A stretch of DNA of 26,355 nt from positions 1 to 26,355 of the forward strand of contig JBJTHI010000080.1 in NCBI GenBank assembly GCA_046094425.1, given 5' to 3'. This document shows positions 1-6,695 of this stretch, piece after piece. The stretch's first letter is position 1. Each line of letters opens with the position of its first letter. The DNA is from JANPCX01 sp046094425. GTDB lineage: Bacteria; Pseudomonadota; Gammaproteobacteria; Burkholderiales; Burkholderiaceae_C. The notes under the pieces are model-generated. The model ran no database searches, was not told the DNA's origin, and saw only the letters and a program-made list of their open reading frames with translations. A program made the position numbers and the translations under genes.

Positions 1-1060
1 GCAACACCGTCATGCTGCGCCACTGGCTTTGTCTCTCGTGCCGAGCCACCACCCAATAAATCAACATGACGGCGATTATTTCTATGCCGAGCAGCAAATA
101 CCAAGCGGTGCTGACCAAATAGGTGCGCTGTGGGCCTGCCAACCACAGCGAGAGCGGCACCAGCAGCAATTGCGCCAGCAAACCCCACTCCAAAATGCGT
201 GAGCGTCGGCCTGCGTAGCTCAGCAAAAACTGCACCGTGGCCGCAGCGACCCAGGGCACCAGGCTGGCGGCCAGCCACTCCACCCATTGGCTGTGCAGCG
301 GCACATGGCGCATCCAAATGCGCGCCGACAGCAGTGCCCAACCGACGCACAACAGGCCAAAGTAAGTCAAATAAGCTTCACGGCGGTTGAGTAGTCCCAG
401 AACCACCAAATATCCACCCAAAACCAGGAGAGTCACAGCCACCAGTTGTAAGGCCGTGTTGTTCCACCACACCTGGTTGGCATGTTGTTCTGCCAGCAGC
501 AGTTGCGGGCCAATTTCAAGGGCCGACAAACCACCGCCCCGCAAACGCGCGGAGACATGCTCTTGTGCATGGCCTACCACACGCAAGTCCAAGCGGTTAT
601 CGGTTTTTTGGAGCACCGAATCTGGCAAGCTCACCAAGAGCGGTTGGTAGCAATTTCGGGTGATGGGCTCGTCAATGCGGCCGCTTTGTATCAGCAACTG
701 GCCGTTGAGCCAAACTTGGGCGTTGTGACACACCCGTTCGATATACAGGGCCAACAACCCGTCTTCGGTGTTGGTGATCGATTGGGGGCGGTCAAACACC
801 ACACGGTACCAGCGGCTGCCGCTGTAGCCGGGGGTGGCTTGTGCCCAGTCCTCGGGCAGGCGAACTTCTTGGGCCGGATTTCCACCCGTGCCCGCGCTAA
901 CCGGTGGAGTGGTCGTGTTGGCATTGATGGCCAGCGCTCGTTCGATCACCAGTGTGCTGGGCGGCACCTGGGCGATCAGGGGGCGCGCCAATGACAGCAA
1001 CAGCAGGCACAGCAACACCGGCGCGGGTTGGTAGAGGAAACGAAACACGGCTCTCAACAT
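1..1060 (-). CDS. Membrane sensor protein, N-terminal part (7TMR-DISM-like; output domain outside window)
   Basis: The reading frame is open from an ATG at 1060 to the window edge, about 353 codons, with no stop. It begins with a signal-peptide-like segment (residues about 8-30, ending near LIAQ). About 150 soluble residues follow, with an all-beta look (SGSRWYRVVF, ALYIERVCHNAQVWLNG), resembling the periplasmic jelly-roll domains of 7TMR-DISM sensors. At least five hydrophobic segments come next (from about residue 205), up to a basic VARHERQ at the edge. In such proteins a histidine kinase or diguanylate cyclase domain usually follows the membrane region, but here it lies beyond the window. 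It diverges from phoH. The sensor role is inferred from architecture, and the ligand is unknown. A membrane enzyme with a similar layout is not excluded. Confidence 0.65.
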   Translation of the reverse strand, partial: MLRAVFRFLYQPAPVLLCLLLLSLARPLIAQVPPSTLVIERALAINANTTTPPVSAGTGGNPAQEVRLPEDWAQATPGYSGSRWYRVVFDRPQSITNTEDGLLALYIERVCHNAQVWLNGQLLIQSGRIDEPITRNCYQPLLVSLPDSVLQKTDNRLDLRVVGHAQEHVSARLRGGGLSALEIGPQLLLAEQHANQVWWNNTALQLVAVTLLVLGGYLVVLGLLNRREAYLTYFGLLCVGWALLSARIWMRHVPLHSQWVEWLAASLVPWVAAATVQFLLSYAGRRSRILEWGLLAQLLLVPLSLWLAGPQRTYLVSTAWYLLLGIEIIAVMLIYWVVARHERQSQWRSMTVL

Positions 1061-1168
1061 GGGCGCTGATTGTGCAGGAGGTGCCACGTGCAGCGTCCGC
1101 ATCCTCAAAGGTCGGGCACCGCCTTGCGGCGACAATTCATGCTTTTGCTTCATTGCTGGAACCTGCCC

Positions 1169-2218
1169 GTGATCGTGCGCCATGTTTTCTCGCCGCTGAA
1201 CAACCAACGCCTGGCCCATTTGTGCGGCGGTTTGGACGCGCATTTGCGTGCGGTGGAGGAGGGCCTGTCGGTACGCATCCAGCGCCGCAGCGAGGCCTTT
1301 CGCATTGAAGGCGATAAAGAGGCTTGCGAGCGAGCCGCTTGGTTGCTGGCGTCTTTGTACGAAAAAGCTGATGAGGCCATTGCCCCTGAAACCCTGCAAC
1401 TGGCTTTGGTGCAGGCACGTGCCTTGGGGCCTGAGCGCGCTTTGCCGGCGGTGTTGCCATCACCGTCCGGCTCTCGGCCTGATCCGCGCGATCCGCCGTT
1501 GTTGGCGGTGGTGCAGACCCAAGCCGATGACGTCTCGCCAGCGGCCAGTCAGCCGCAGTTGTCCACCCGACGCAGCGACTTGGTGGGCCGCACGCCCAAT
1601 CAGCAGCTTTATTTGCGCAACATCCTCTCCCACGACATGACTTTTGGCATTGGCCCCGCTGGCACTGGCAAAACCTTTTTGGCGGTGGCTTGCGCGGTGG
1701 ATGCACTGGAGCGCAGCACGGTGCAGCGCATCATCCTCACCCGCCCAGCGGTGGAAGCGGGCGAGCGGCTCGGCTTTTTGCCGGGCGACTTGGCGCAAAA
1801 GGTGGATCCGTATTTGCGCCCTCTGTACGACGCGCTTTACGACCTCATGGGCCTGGAGAAAGTGAACCGTGCTTTTGAAAAAGGTTTGATCGAAGTGGCC
1901 CCGCTGGCTTTCATGCGGGGCCGCACTTTGAACCATGCATTTGTCATCTTGGACGAGGCGCAAAACACCACACCGGAGCAGATGAAAATGTTCCTGACCC
2001 GCATTGGATTTGGCAGCAAATGTGTGGTGACGGGGGACGTGAGCCAAATCGACTTGCCGCGTGGCACCGAGAGCGGTTTGATAGATGCCGAGCGCATCTT
2101 GCGCCGCGTCAAAGGTATCGCCACCACGCAATTCACGGCGGTGGATGTCGTGCGTCATCCGCTGGTGGCGCGCATCGTGCAGGCCTACGACGCGGCGCGT
2201 GGTAGTGATCGCTCTTGA
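1169..2218 (+). CDS. phoH: PhoH family ATPase
   Basis: This is a PhoH-like P-loop protein of the ybeZ type, an ATP-binding protein that works with YbeY in RNA and ribosome metabolism in the cytoplasm. Counting from the GTG at 1169, the Walker A motif GPAGTGKT is at residues 162-169 and Walker B (FVILDEAQN) at about 258-266, followed by the sensor-like VTGDVSQIDLP. The length of 349 aa is normal. The frame is open back to 1070, with an ATG at 1139. I prefer the GTG at 1169 because MIVRHVFSP matches the usual N-terminus of this family as I recall it, but 1139 is possible. ybeY starts 13 bp downstream, so the pair is very likely cotranscribed, as is usual for phoH-ybeY. Confidence 0.93.
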   Translation: MIVRHVFSPLNNQRLAHLCGGLDAHLRAVEEGLSVRIQRRSEAFRIEGDKEACERAAWLLASLYEKADEAIAPETLQLALVQARALGPERALPAVLPSPSGSRPDPRDPPLLAVVQTQADDVSPAASQPQLSTRRSDLVGRTPNQQLYLRNILSHDMTFGIGPAGTGKTFLAVACAVDALERSTVQRIILTRPAVEAGERLGFLPGDLAQKVDPYLRPLYDALYDLMGLEKVNRAFEKGLIEVAPLAFMRGRTLNHAFVILDEAQNTTPEQMKMFLTRIGFGSKCVVTGDVSQIDLPRGTESGLIDAERILRRVKGIATTQFTAVDVVRHPLVARIVQAYDAARGSDRS

Positions 2219-2231
2219 CTCCCGAAGCTCT

Positions 2232-2693
2232 ATGGCCCAACCATCGCTCCTGCTGTCTTTGCAATTCGCCCGCGACCCATTGGTTAGAGCGCACCGCAGC
2301 GTGTTGACACGTGCCACCGTGACGCGCTGCATTCGTGCTGCCTTAGAAGCACCGGCAGAAATAACAGTGCGCATTGTTGGGGAAGAAGAAGGGCGGCAAC
2401 TCAACCGCGACTACCGGCAAAAAGACTACGCCACCAATGTGCTCACCTTTGACTACGTGCGGCAACCCACCGTACTGGCCGACTTGGTGCTGTGCGCTTC
2501 TGTGATCGAGAAGGAAGCGATGGAAATGGGTGTCTCATTGCAAGCGCATTACGCCCACCTGCTGGTACACGGCAGCCTGCATGCCCAGGGTTACGACCAC
2601 GAGAACGAGGTCATGGCCGAGGAGATGGAGCGTCTGGAGACCAAGATATTGGAAGGCTTGGGCTTTGACGACCCGTACAAAAAAACGCAGTAA
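2232..2693 (+). CDS. ybeY: Endoribonuclease YbeY (rRNA maturation factor)
   Basis: YbeY is a single-strand endoribonuclease involved in 16S rRNA 3' end maturation and 70S ribosome quality control. The protein of 153 aa carries the UPF0054 zinc motif HGSLHAQGYDH, with metal-binding His113, His117 and His123. The family segment NRDYRQKDYATNVLTFDY is at about residues 58-75. The start is the ATG at 2232, which gives MAQPSLLL; the frame extends upstream into phoH but without similarity to the family. It follows phoH by 13 bp. The TAA stop ends at 2693, and the next base opens the stop codon of corA on the other strand. Confidence 0.95.
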   Translation: MAQPSLLLSLQFARDPLVRAHRSVLTRATVTRCIRAALEAPAEITVRIVGEEEGRQLNRDYRQKDYATNVLTFDYVRQPTVLADLVLCASVIEKEAMEMGVSLQAHYAHLLVHGSLHAQGYDHENEVMAEEMERLETKILEGLGFDDPYKKTQ

Positions 2694-3800
2694 TCAGTGC
2701 GTGCGCAAATACCGCTTGCGCCAAAAGAACAAACTCAGACCCCCGCCTAAAACCAGCATCACGCCCACCACCACCCAGAAGCCGTTCATGCTATGGATGA
2801 GGGGCAGGCCGTCAAAGTTCATACCGAAAAAGCCGGTGACCAAATTCAAGGGCAAGAAAATGGCGGTGAGCACGGTGAGTGTGCGCATGATGGTGTTGGT
2901 GCGGTGGCTTTGCGAAGCGAAGTGCATTTGAACGGCGGTTTCTGAAGACGATTCCAATCGCCGCACGTGGCCGAGCACGCGCTCAATGTGCTCCAGCACG
3001 TCGCGCGAGCGCACGCGCAGCAACTCACGTTCACGCCGTGCGGCTTTGTCGGGCTCGTCCGGCCATTCGTCCAGCGCGTCTATCCACTCGGTGATGGCGC
3101 TGCGTTGGTCTTCGCAGGTGTCCTCCAGCATGGTCAATGCATTGCGTGCGTCCAGCAGCATTTGCCAGTTGTCAAACGGGCTGCGCGGGTTGAACAACTC
3201 TTGCTGCACATAACCCAATTGGCGGGTGAGTAGGCGGCGCAATTCCAAGTAACCGTCCACCATGTGGTTCACCATGCGCAGCATCAAATCGGCTGTGCTC
3301 GGTGGCAAACGCGGGGCATTTCGGCCCTCGCCGATGGAGACCGCTTGCACGGCCTGTTGTTGAAAACGGGTGGCGAAAAATTCGCGTACCTGGCAGTCGG
3401 TGGGGTGCACGGTGATGAGCACGCGGTCGAACAACGCAAACCCCACCGGGCTGGTGTCTATGGCTTGCAGCGCGGCACGGGCCGAGCTGGCGGTGCCTTG
3501 CTTGTCGTCCATGAACAGGGCGGCACTGCCCGCGCCTGCGGCCAGGCGGCGGAACACCATCACGTCGTACCAGGAGGTGTAGTCAAAGTGTGAGGGCAAC
3601 TGGTTGTTGAGCAAGTCCGCCACGTGCAAGTCCACGAGTTGCCCCCCGGTCCAGCGTTGTAAGGCCGCTTGTAAGACAGATGTGCCTACCTCGAACTCAC
3701 GCCTCGCACTGCTCACCCACAGGTAGCCGGAATTCGGTAAGGACTCGGGCAAATCAGGCAACTCGCTGAACTGGTCACCTTGAATGTGGATGATGCGCAT
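2694..3800 (-). CDS. corA: CorA family divalent metal ion transporter
   Basis: This is an inner-membrane channel-type transporter of the CorA/MIT family, which moves Mg2+ and sometimes Co2+, Ni2+ or Zn2+. The 368 aa protein has a large soluble N-terminal region with helical, charged segments. Two C-terminal membrane segments follow, and the signature GMN is at residues 326-328 (FFGMNFDG). The loop after GMN is GLPLIHS rather than the acidic MPEL loop of enterobacterial CorA, so substrate preference cannot be read off, and a ZntB-like role is possible. The ATG at 3800 (MRIIHIQG) is chosen because a longer frame to 3842 would overlap the end of hemB. It converges with ybeY with no spacer and lies downstream of hemB by 7 bp. 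Confidence 0.88.
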   Translation of the reverse strand: MRIIHIQGDQFSELPDLPESLPNSGYLWVSSARREFEVGTSVLQAALQRWTGGQLVDLHVADLLNNQLPSHFDYTSWYDVMVFRRLAAGAGSAALFMDDKQGTASSARAALQAIDTSPVGFALFDRVLITVHPTDCQVREFFATRFQQQAVQAVSIGEGRNAPRLPPSTADLMLRMVNHMVDGYLELRRLLTRQLGYVQQELFNPRSPFDNWQMLLDARNALTMLEDTCEDQRSAITEWIDALDEWPDEPDKAARRERELLRVRSRDVLEHIERVLGHVRRLESSSETAVQMHFASQSHRTNTIMRTLTVLTAIFLPLNLVTGFFGMNFDGLPLIHSMNGFWVVVGVMLVLGGGLSLFFWRKRYLRTH

Positions 3801-3807
3801 GTTTGAT

Positions 3808-4809
3808 TCAAGCTTTGAGCAAACGCGCCGCGTCGCGGGCAAAGTAAGTCAAGATGCCATCAGCCCCGGCGCGTTTGAAGGCGAGCAAACCCTCCATCAT
3901 CACCGCGTCGTGGTCCAACCAGCCATTGGCGGCGGCGGCCTTGAGCATGGCGTATTCGCCACTGACTTGGTAGGCGAAGGTGGGCACGCGGAATTCCTCC
4001 TTCACGCGGCGCACGATGTCCAGGTAGGGCATGCCGGGTTTGACCATGACCATGTCGGCCCCCTCGGCAATGTCGAGCGCCACCTCGCGCAGCGCTTCAT
4101 CGCTGTTGGCGGGATCCATTTGGTAGTTTTTCTTGTCGCTTTTGCCGAGGTTGTTGGCGGAGCCCACCGCGTCTCGGAACGGGCCATAAAAGCTGCTGGC
4201 GTATTTGGCGCTGTAGGCCATGATGCGGGTGTGAACTAAACCTGCTTGCTCTAGCGCTTGGCGAATGGCGGCGACGCGCCCGTCCATCATGTCGCTCGGT
4301 GCCACGATGTCCACACCGGCTTGCGCCTGCACCACGGCTTGCTGGGCCAGCACGGCCACGGTGGCGTCGTTCAGCACATAGCCGCTGTCGTCAATCAAAC
4401 CATCTTGCCCGTGGCTGGTGTAGGGATCCAGTGCCACATCGGTCATGAGACCAAGCTGGGGACACTGTTTTTTGAGTTCGCGCACCACGCGGGGCACCAA
4501 ACCTTGGGGGTTCAAGGCCTCGCGGCCATCGGAGGTTTTGAGGCCAGCGTCCACCACGGGGAAGAGGGCCATCACCGGAATGCCAAGCTGCACGCAGTCG
4601 TGAGCCACGGGCAAAAGCTGATCCAAACTCAAACGTTGCACCCCTGGCATAGAGGCCACGGGCTCGGCGCGGTGTTGGCCGTCCAGCACAAAAACCGGCA
4701 AGATCAAGTCACTGGATGTGAGCTGGTGTTCGCGCACCAAAGCACGCGTGAACGAATCGCGGCGCAACCGACGTGGGCGGTTGGCAGGGAAAGATGCAAA
4801 AGAATGCAC
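3808..4809 (-). CDS. hemB: Delta-aminolevulinic acid dehydratase (porphobilinogen synthase), zinc-independent type
   Basis: HemB condenses two 5-aminolevulinate molecules to porphobilinogen, the first common step of tetrapyrrole synthesis (haem, sirohaem, cobalamin). Of 333 aa, the active-site lysines are K202 (YSAKYAS) and K257 (MVKPGMPY). The segment that holds the cysteine cluster in zinc enzymes reads DVALDPYTSHGQDG (residues 124-137) with no cysteine. This is the Mg2+-type site known from Pseudomonas. The start is taken as the GTG at 4809 (VHSFASFPANRPRRLRR), with a GAGAAAA stretch upstream. The frame stays open to 5124, but that stretch covers the sRNA candidate and does not look like HemB. 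It may be cotranscribed with corA. Confidence 0.95.
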   Translation of the reverse strand: MHSFASFPANRPRRLRRDSFTRALVREHQLTSSDLILPVFVLDGQHRAEPVASMPGVQRLSLDQLLPVAHDCVQLGIPVMALFPVVDAGLKTSDGREALNPQGLVPRVVRELKKQCPQLGLMTDVALDPYTSHGQDGLIDDSGYVLNDATVAVLAQQAVVQAQAGVDIVAPSDMMDGRVAAIRQALEQAGLVHTRIMAYSAKYASSFYGPFRDAVGSANNLGKSDKKNYQMDPANSDEALREVALDIAEGADMVMVKPGMPYLDIVRRVKEEFRVPTFAYQVSGEYAMLKAAAANGWLDHDAVMMEGLLAFKRAGADGILTYFARDAARLLKA

Positions 4810-4917
4810 GGTGTTTTTCTCGGTTGAAAGGTGTGTTCGAGGGCCGCAGTGTTTGGGCCAGGCGCCAGTGTGACGCAATTCAGGCAAACCCCACCGCAAC
4901 CCGGGGGGTGTCAGGTC

Positions 4918-4947
4918 TTGTTTACGGTTTGCAACATCTGCTAACAT
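4918..4947 (+). promoter_or_regulatory. Putative sigma70-type promoter of the small RNA
   Basis: A TTGTTT box (4918-4923) lies 18 bp before TAACAT (4942-4947). Transcription would start near 4953-4955, just at the first hairpin of the small RNA candidate. The match is seen by eye only. Confidence 0.45.
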
Positions 4948-4952
4948 TTCCG

Positions 4953-5069
4953 CCGAGTCCTGACTGTAAGGTCGGAACTCCCTGCTTTTCCTCCCTGAGC
5001 AGGTGCCTTGCCGTGATGACAGCGTTAAGGCATTCATGCCCTGACCCAACAAGGTCAGGGCTTTTTTTT
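4953..5069 (+). ncRNA. Candidate small RNA, about 115 nt, with three hairpins and an intrinsic terminator
   Basis: The hemB-hemJ gap has a compact series of hairpins. Hairpin 1: CCGA..CCT (4953-4961) with AGGTCGG (4969-4975), two bases bulged. Hairpin 2: CCTGC (4981-4985) with GCAGG (4999-5003); its 13-nt pyrimidine-rich loop contains CCTCCC. Hairpin 3: TGCCTT (5004-5009) with AAGGCA (5027-5032). Hairpin 4 is the terminator. A promoter-like sequence sits immediately upstream. I do not recognise it as 6S, 4.5S, tmRNA or RNase P RNA. The CCUCC loop could pair with Shine-Dalgarno sequences, which suggests a trans-acting regulator, but this is inference. It could instead be an attenuated leader of hemJ, which starts 30 bp after the terminator. 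Confidence 0.6.
5038..5069 (+). terminator. Rho-independent terminator
   Basis: A perfect 9-bp stem, GCCCTGACC (5038-5046) with GGTCAGGGC (5053-5061), has a 6-nt loop and is followed by eight T (5062-5069). No protein gene ends just upstream on this strand, so it terminates a non-coding transcript. Confidence 0.9.
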
Positions 5070-5093
5070 GAACGCATCGTGGGTTGGGATAAT
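5068..5093 (+). promoter_or_regulatory. Putative promoter of hemJ with -10 almost touching the start codon
   Basis: GATAAT (5088-5093) preceded by TGG gives an extended -10. TTGAAC (5068-5073) is a -35 candidate with a short 14-bp spacer. The hemJ ATG is at 5099, so transcription would begin at or within one or two bases of it, giving a nearly leaderless mRNA. Confidence 0.4.
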
Positions 5094-5098
5094 GCTGC

Positions 5099-5524
5099 AT
5101 GCTCTGGATCAAAGCCCTGCACATTGTTTTTGTCGCCAGTTGGTTCGCCGGTTTGTTTTACTTGCCGCGTATGTTTGTCAACCTGGCCATGGTGCCTGCT
5201 GACAGCCATGCCGAGCGAGAGCGCTTGTTGCTGATGGCCCGCAAGCTCTACCGTTTCTCCAGCGTGCTGATGCTGCCTGCCATCGGTTTGGGCCTGTGGT
5301 TGTGGCTGGGCTATTGGGGGCAAGCCCATGCGGTGTGGCTCTATGCGAAGCTGATACTGGTGGTGTTGGCGGTGGGTTATCACCATGCCTGTCGCTCCTT
5401 GCTGCGCCAATTCGAGCAGTTCACCAATCGCCGCAGCCACCGCTGGTTTCGCGTTTTCAATGAGGTGGCTGTGCTGATTTTTTCCGCCATCGTGGTCTTG
5501 GTCGTCGTTAAACCGTTTTCATAA
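5099..5524 (+). CDS. hemJ: HemJ-type protoporphyrinogen oxidase (UPF0093 / CopD-like membrane protein)
   Basis: This 141-aa membrane protein has about four hydrophobic segments and the family N-terminus MLWIKALHIVFVASWFAGLF, with a conserved His at position 8 and LPR at 22-24. HemJ oxidises protoporphyrinogen IX to protoporphyrin IX in the inner membrane. Many database entries call such proteins CopD family. The location beside hemB supports the haem role. The start at 5099 is fixed by the family N-terminus; there is no proper ribosome binding site, because a promoter-like -10 occupies that place. The VanZ-type gene follows after 5 bp, so the two are probably cotranscribed. Confidence 0.82.
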   Translation: MLWIKALHIVFVASWFAGLFYLPRMFVNLAMVPADSHAERERLLLMARKLYRFSSVLMLPAIGLGLWLWLGYWGQAHAVWLYAKLILVVLAVGYHHACRSLLRQFEQFTNRRSHRWFRVFNEVAVLIFSAIVVLVVVKPFS

Positions 5525-5529
5525 AGCCC

Positions 5530-6636
5530 ATGAAGCACCGCAGCGCCGCCGTGCCTTTAAGCCTGCTTGTGGCGGCGGTGGTGGTGTATGCCAGCCTGTA
5601 TCCCTTTGAGGGGTGGCGCTGGCCCACTGGGGCATGGGGTGCGTTTTTGATCGCCCCTTGGCCGAGGTATTGGACAGGTTTTGACGTGGCCTTCAATTTA
5701 TTGGGCTACACGCCTTTGGGTTTTTTGTTGTGTTTTGCGGCCATGCGCAGTGGCAGCCAAACACGCAGCGCTGTGTGGTTGGCCGTGGTGCTAGGCAGTA
5801 GCTTGTCACTGGTGCTGGAGTTCTTGCAAAACATGCTGCCCGGTCGTGTGCCCTCCAATGTGGATTGGGCGCTCAACACGGCGGGGGCTACCCTGGGTGC
5901 CACGGTGGCGGTGGCTGTCTTTCGCCTGGGCGGCACCGCACGCTGGCAAAGTTGGCGTGAGTTGTGGTTTGTGCCAAGCAGCAGTGGTGGGCTCACCTTG
6001 CTCTTGTTGTGGCCGCTGGCTTTGTTATTTCCCTTGCCGGTTCCCTTAGGCGTCGGGCAAGTGGCTGATAGGTTGATCGTCGCTTTGGGTGAATGGGTGG
6101 TTGGTACACCTGTAGAGGCATGGTGGAAGGCCTCATTTGCCGACAATTTGCCAGTCACCCCCCTGCCACCGGCGACCGAGTTCGGTGTGGTGGTGGTGGG
6201 TCAGTTGTTGCCTTGTTTGGTGCTCTACGCAGTTTCATTGCCCGGTTGGCGGCGCGTGGTGCTGGCTTTGGGTGCGGGGGCTCTCGGTTGGACTACCACC
6301 ACCTTGTCCACTGCGCTGAATTTTGGCCCCGAGCATGCGCTGACTTGGTTCACGCACTTGACACTCATGGCCTTTGGTCTTGGCACCGTGCTGGCGGTTT
6401 TGTTGTCTTGGGTCTCCAGCCGCGCGGCAGCCGCTTTGGGACTCATGGTGGCTACCTTGCTCGTGGTGTGGGTCAACAAAGCGCCGCCCGACCCCTACTT
6501 TTCCCAGAGCCTGGCCGCCTGGGAGCAAGGCCGCTTTGTTCAATTCCACGGCGCCGCCCAATGGGTGGGCTGGTTGTGGCCTTACGCTGCCATGTTGCAT
6601 TTGTGGATGATGGCGGTGGGGCGGTTCAAGCGATGA
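5530..6636 (+). CDS. VanZ family membrane protein
   Basis: The 368-aa polytopic membrane protein has an N-terminal VanZ-like domain (about residues 1-140). It contains the family pattern FNLLGYTPLGF, then ExxQ at 97-100, D112 in SNVDW and N116 in LNTAGA. VanZ of Enterococcus gives low-level teicoplanin resistance, but the function of the widespread VanZ-like proteins in proteobacteria is unknown, and none should be assumed here. The C-terminal half adds several more hydrophobic segments and no domain I recognise. It follows hemJ by 5 bp and converges with the end of the zinc operon. The ATG at 5530 is the first in the frame and leads straight into a hydrophobic segment. Confidence 0.85.
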   Translation: MKHRSAAVPLSLLVAAVVVYASLYPFEGWRWPTGAWGAFLIAPWPRYWTGFDVAFNLLGYTPLGFLLCFAAMRSGSQTRSAVWLAVVLGSSLSLVLEFLQNMLPGRVPSNVDWALNTAGATLGATVAVAVFRLGGTARWQSWRELWFVPSSSGGLTLLLLWPLALLFPLPVPLGVGQVADRLIVALGEWVVGTPVEAWWKASFADNLPVTPLPPATEFGVVVVGQLLPCLVLYAVSLPGWRRVVLALGAGALGWTTTTLSTALNFGPEHALTWFTHLTLMAFGLGTVLAVLLSWVSSRAAAALGLMVATLLVVWVNKAPPDPYFSQSLAAWEQGRFVQFHGAAQWVGWLWPYAAMLHLWMMAVGRFKR

Positions 6637-6642
6637 AGCCGC

Positions 6643-6679
6643 AAAAACCAGATTGCTTCAGTTGCAGATTTGCAAGCAA
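6643..6679 (-). terminator. Possible terminator at the end of the 14-gene operon
   Basis: Read on the minus strand, TTGCTT-GCA pairs with TGC and AAGCAA around a small loop with a 5-nt bulge (6653-6679). A run of five T follows after a short TCTGG segment (A-run at 6643-6647 on the plus strand). The stem is weak in GC and the T-run is displaced, so this is only a candidate. Confidence 0.35.
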
Positions 6680-6695
6680 GTCATTGAGAGCGAAT

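Noticed and set aside
1460..2404. Long open frame on the minus strand over phoH (314 codons)
   Set aside because: It is an antisense shadow of the clearly identified phoH gene, produced by codon bias, with no recognisable domain.
4953..5069. Assignment of the small RNA to 6S, 4.5S or tmRNA
   Set aside because: It is too short for 6S or tmRNA and has no long closing stem or tRNA-like ends. The conserved SRP loop (GGAAGGAAGCA type) is absent.
4810..5124. N-terminal extension of hemB to 5124
   Set aside because: It would cover the terminator and hairpins of the sRNA candidate, and its sequence lacks similarity to HemB.
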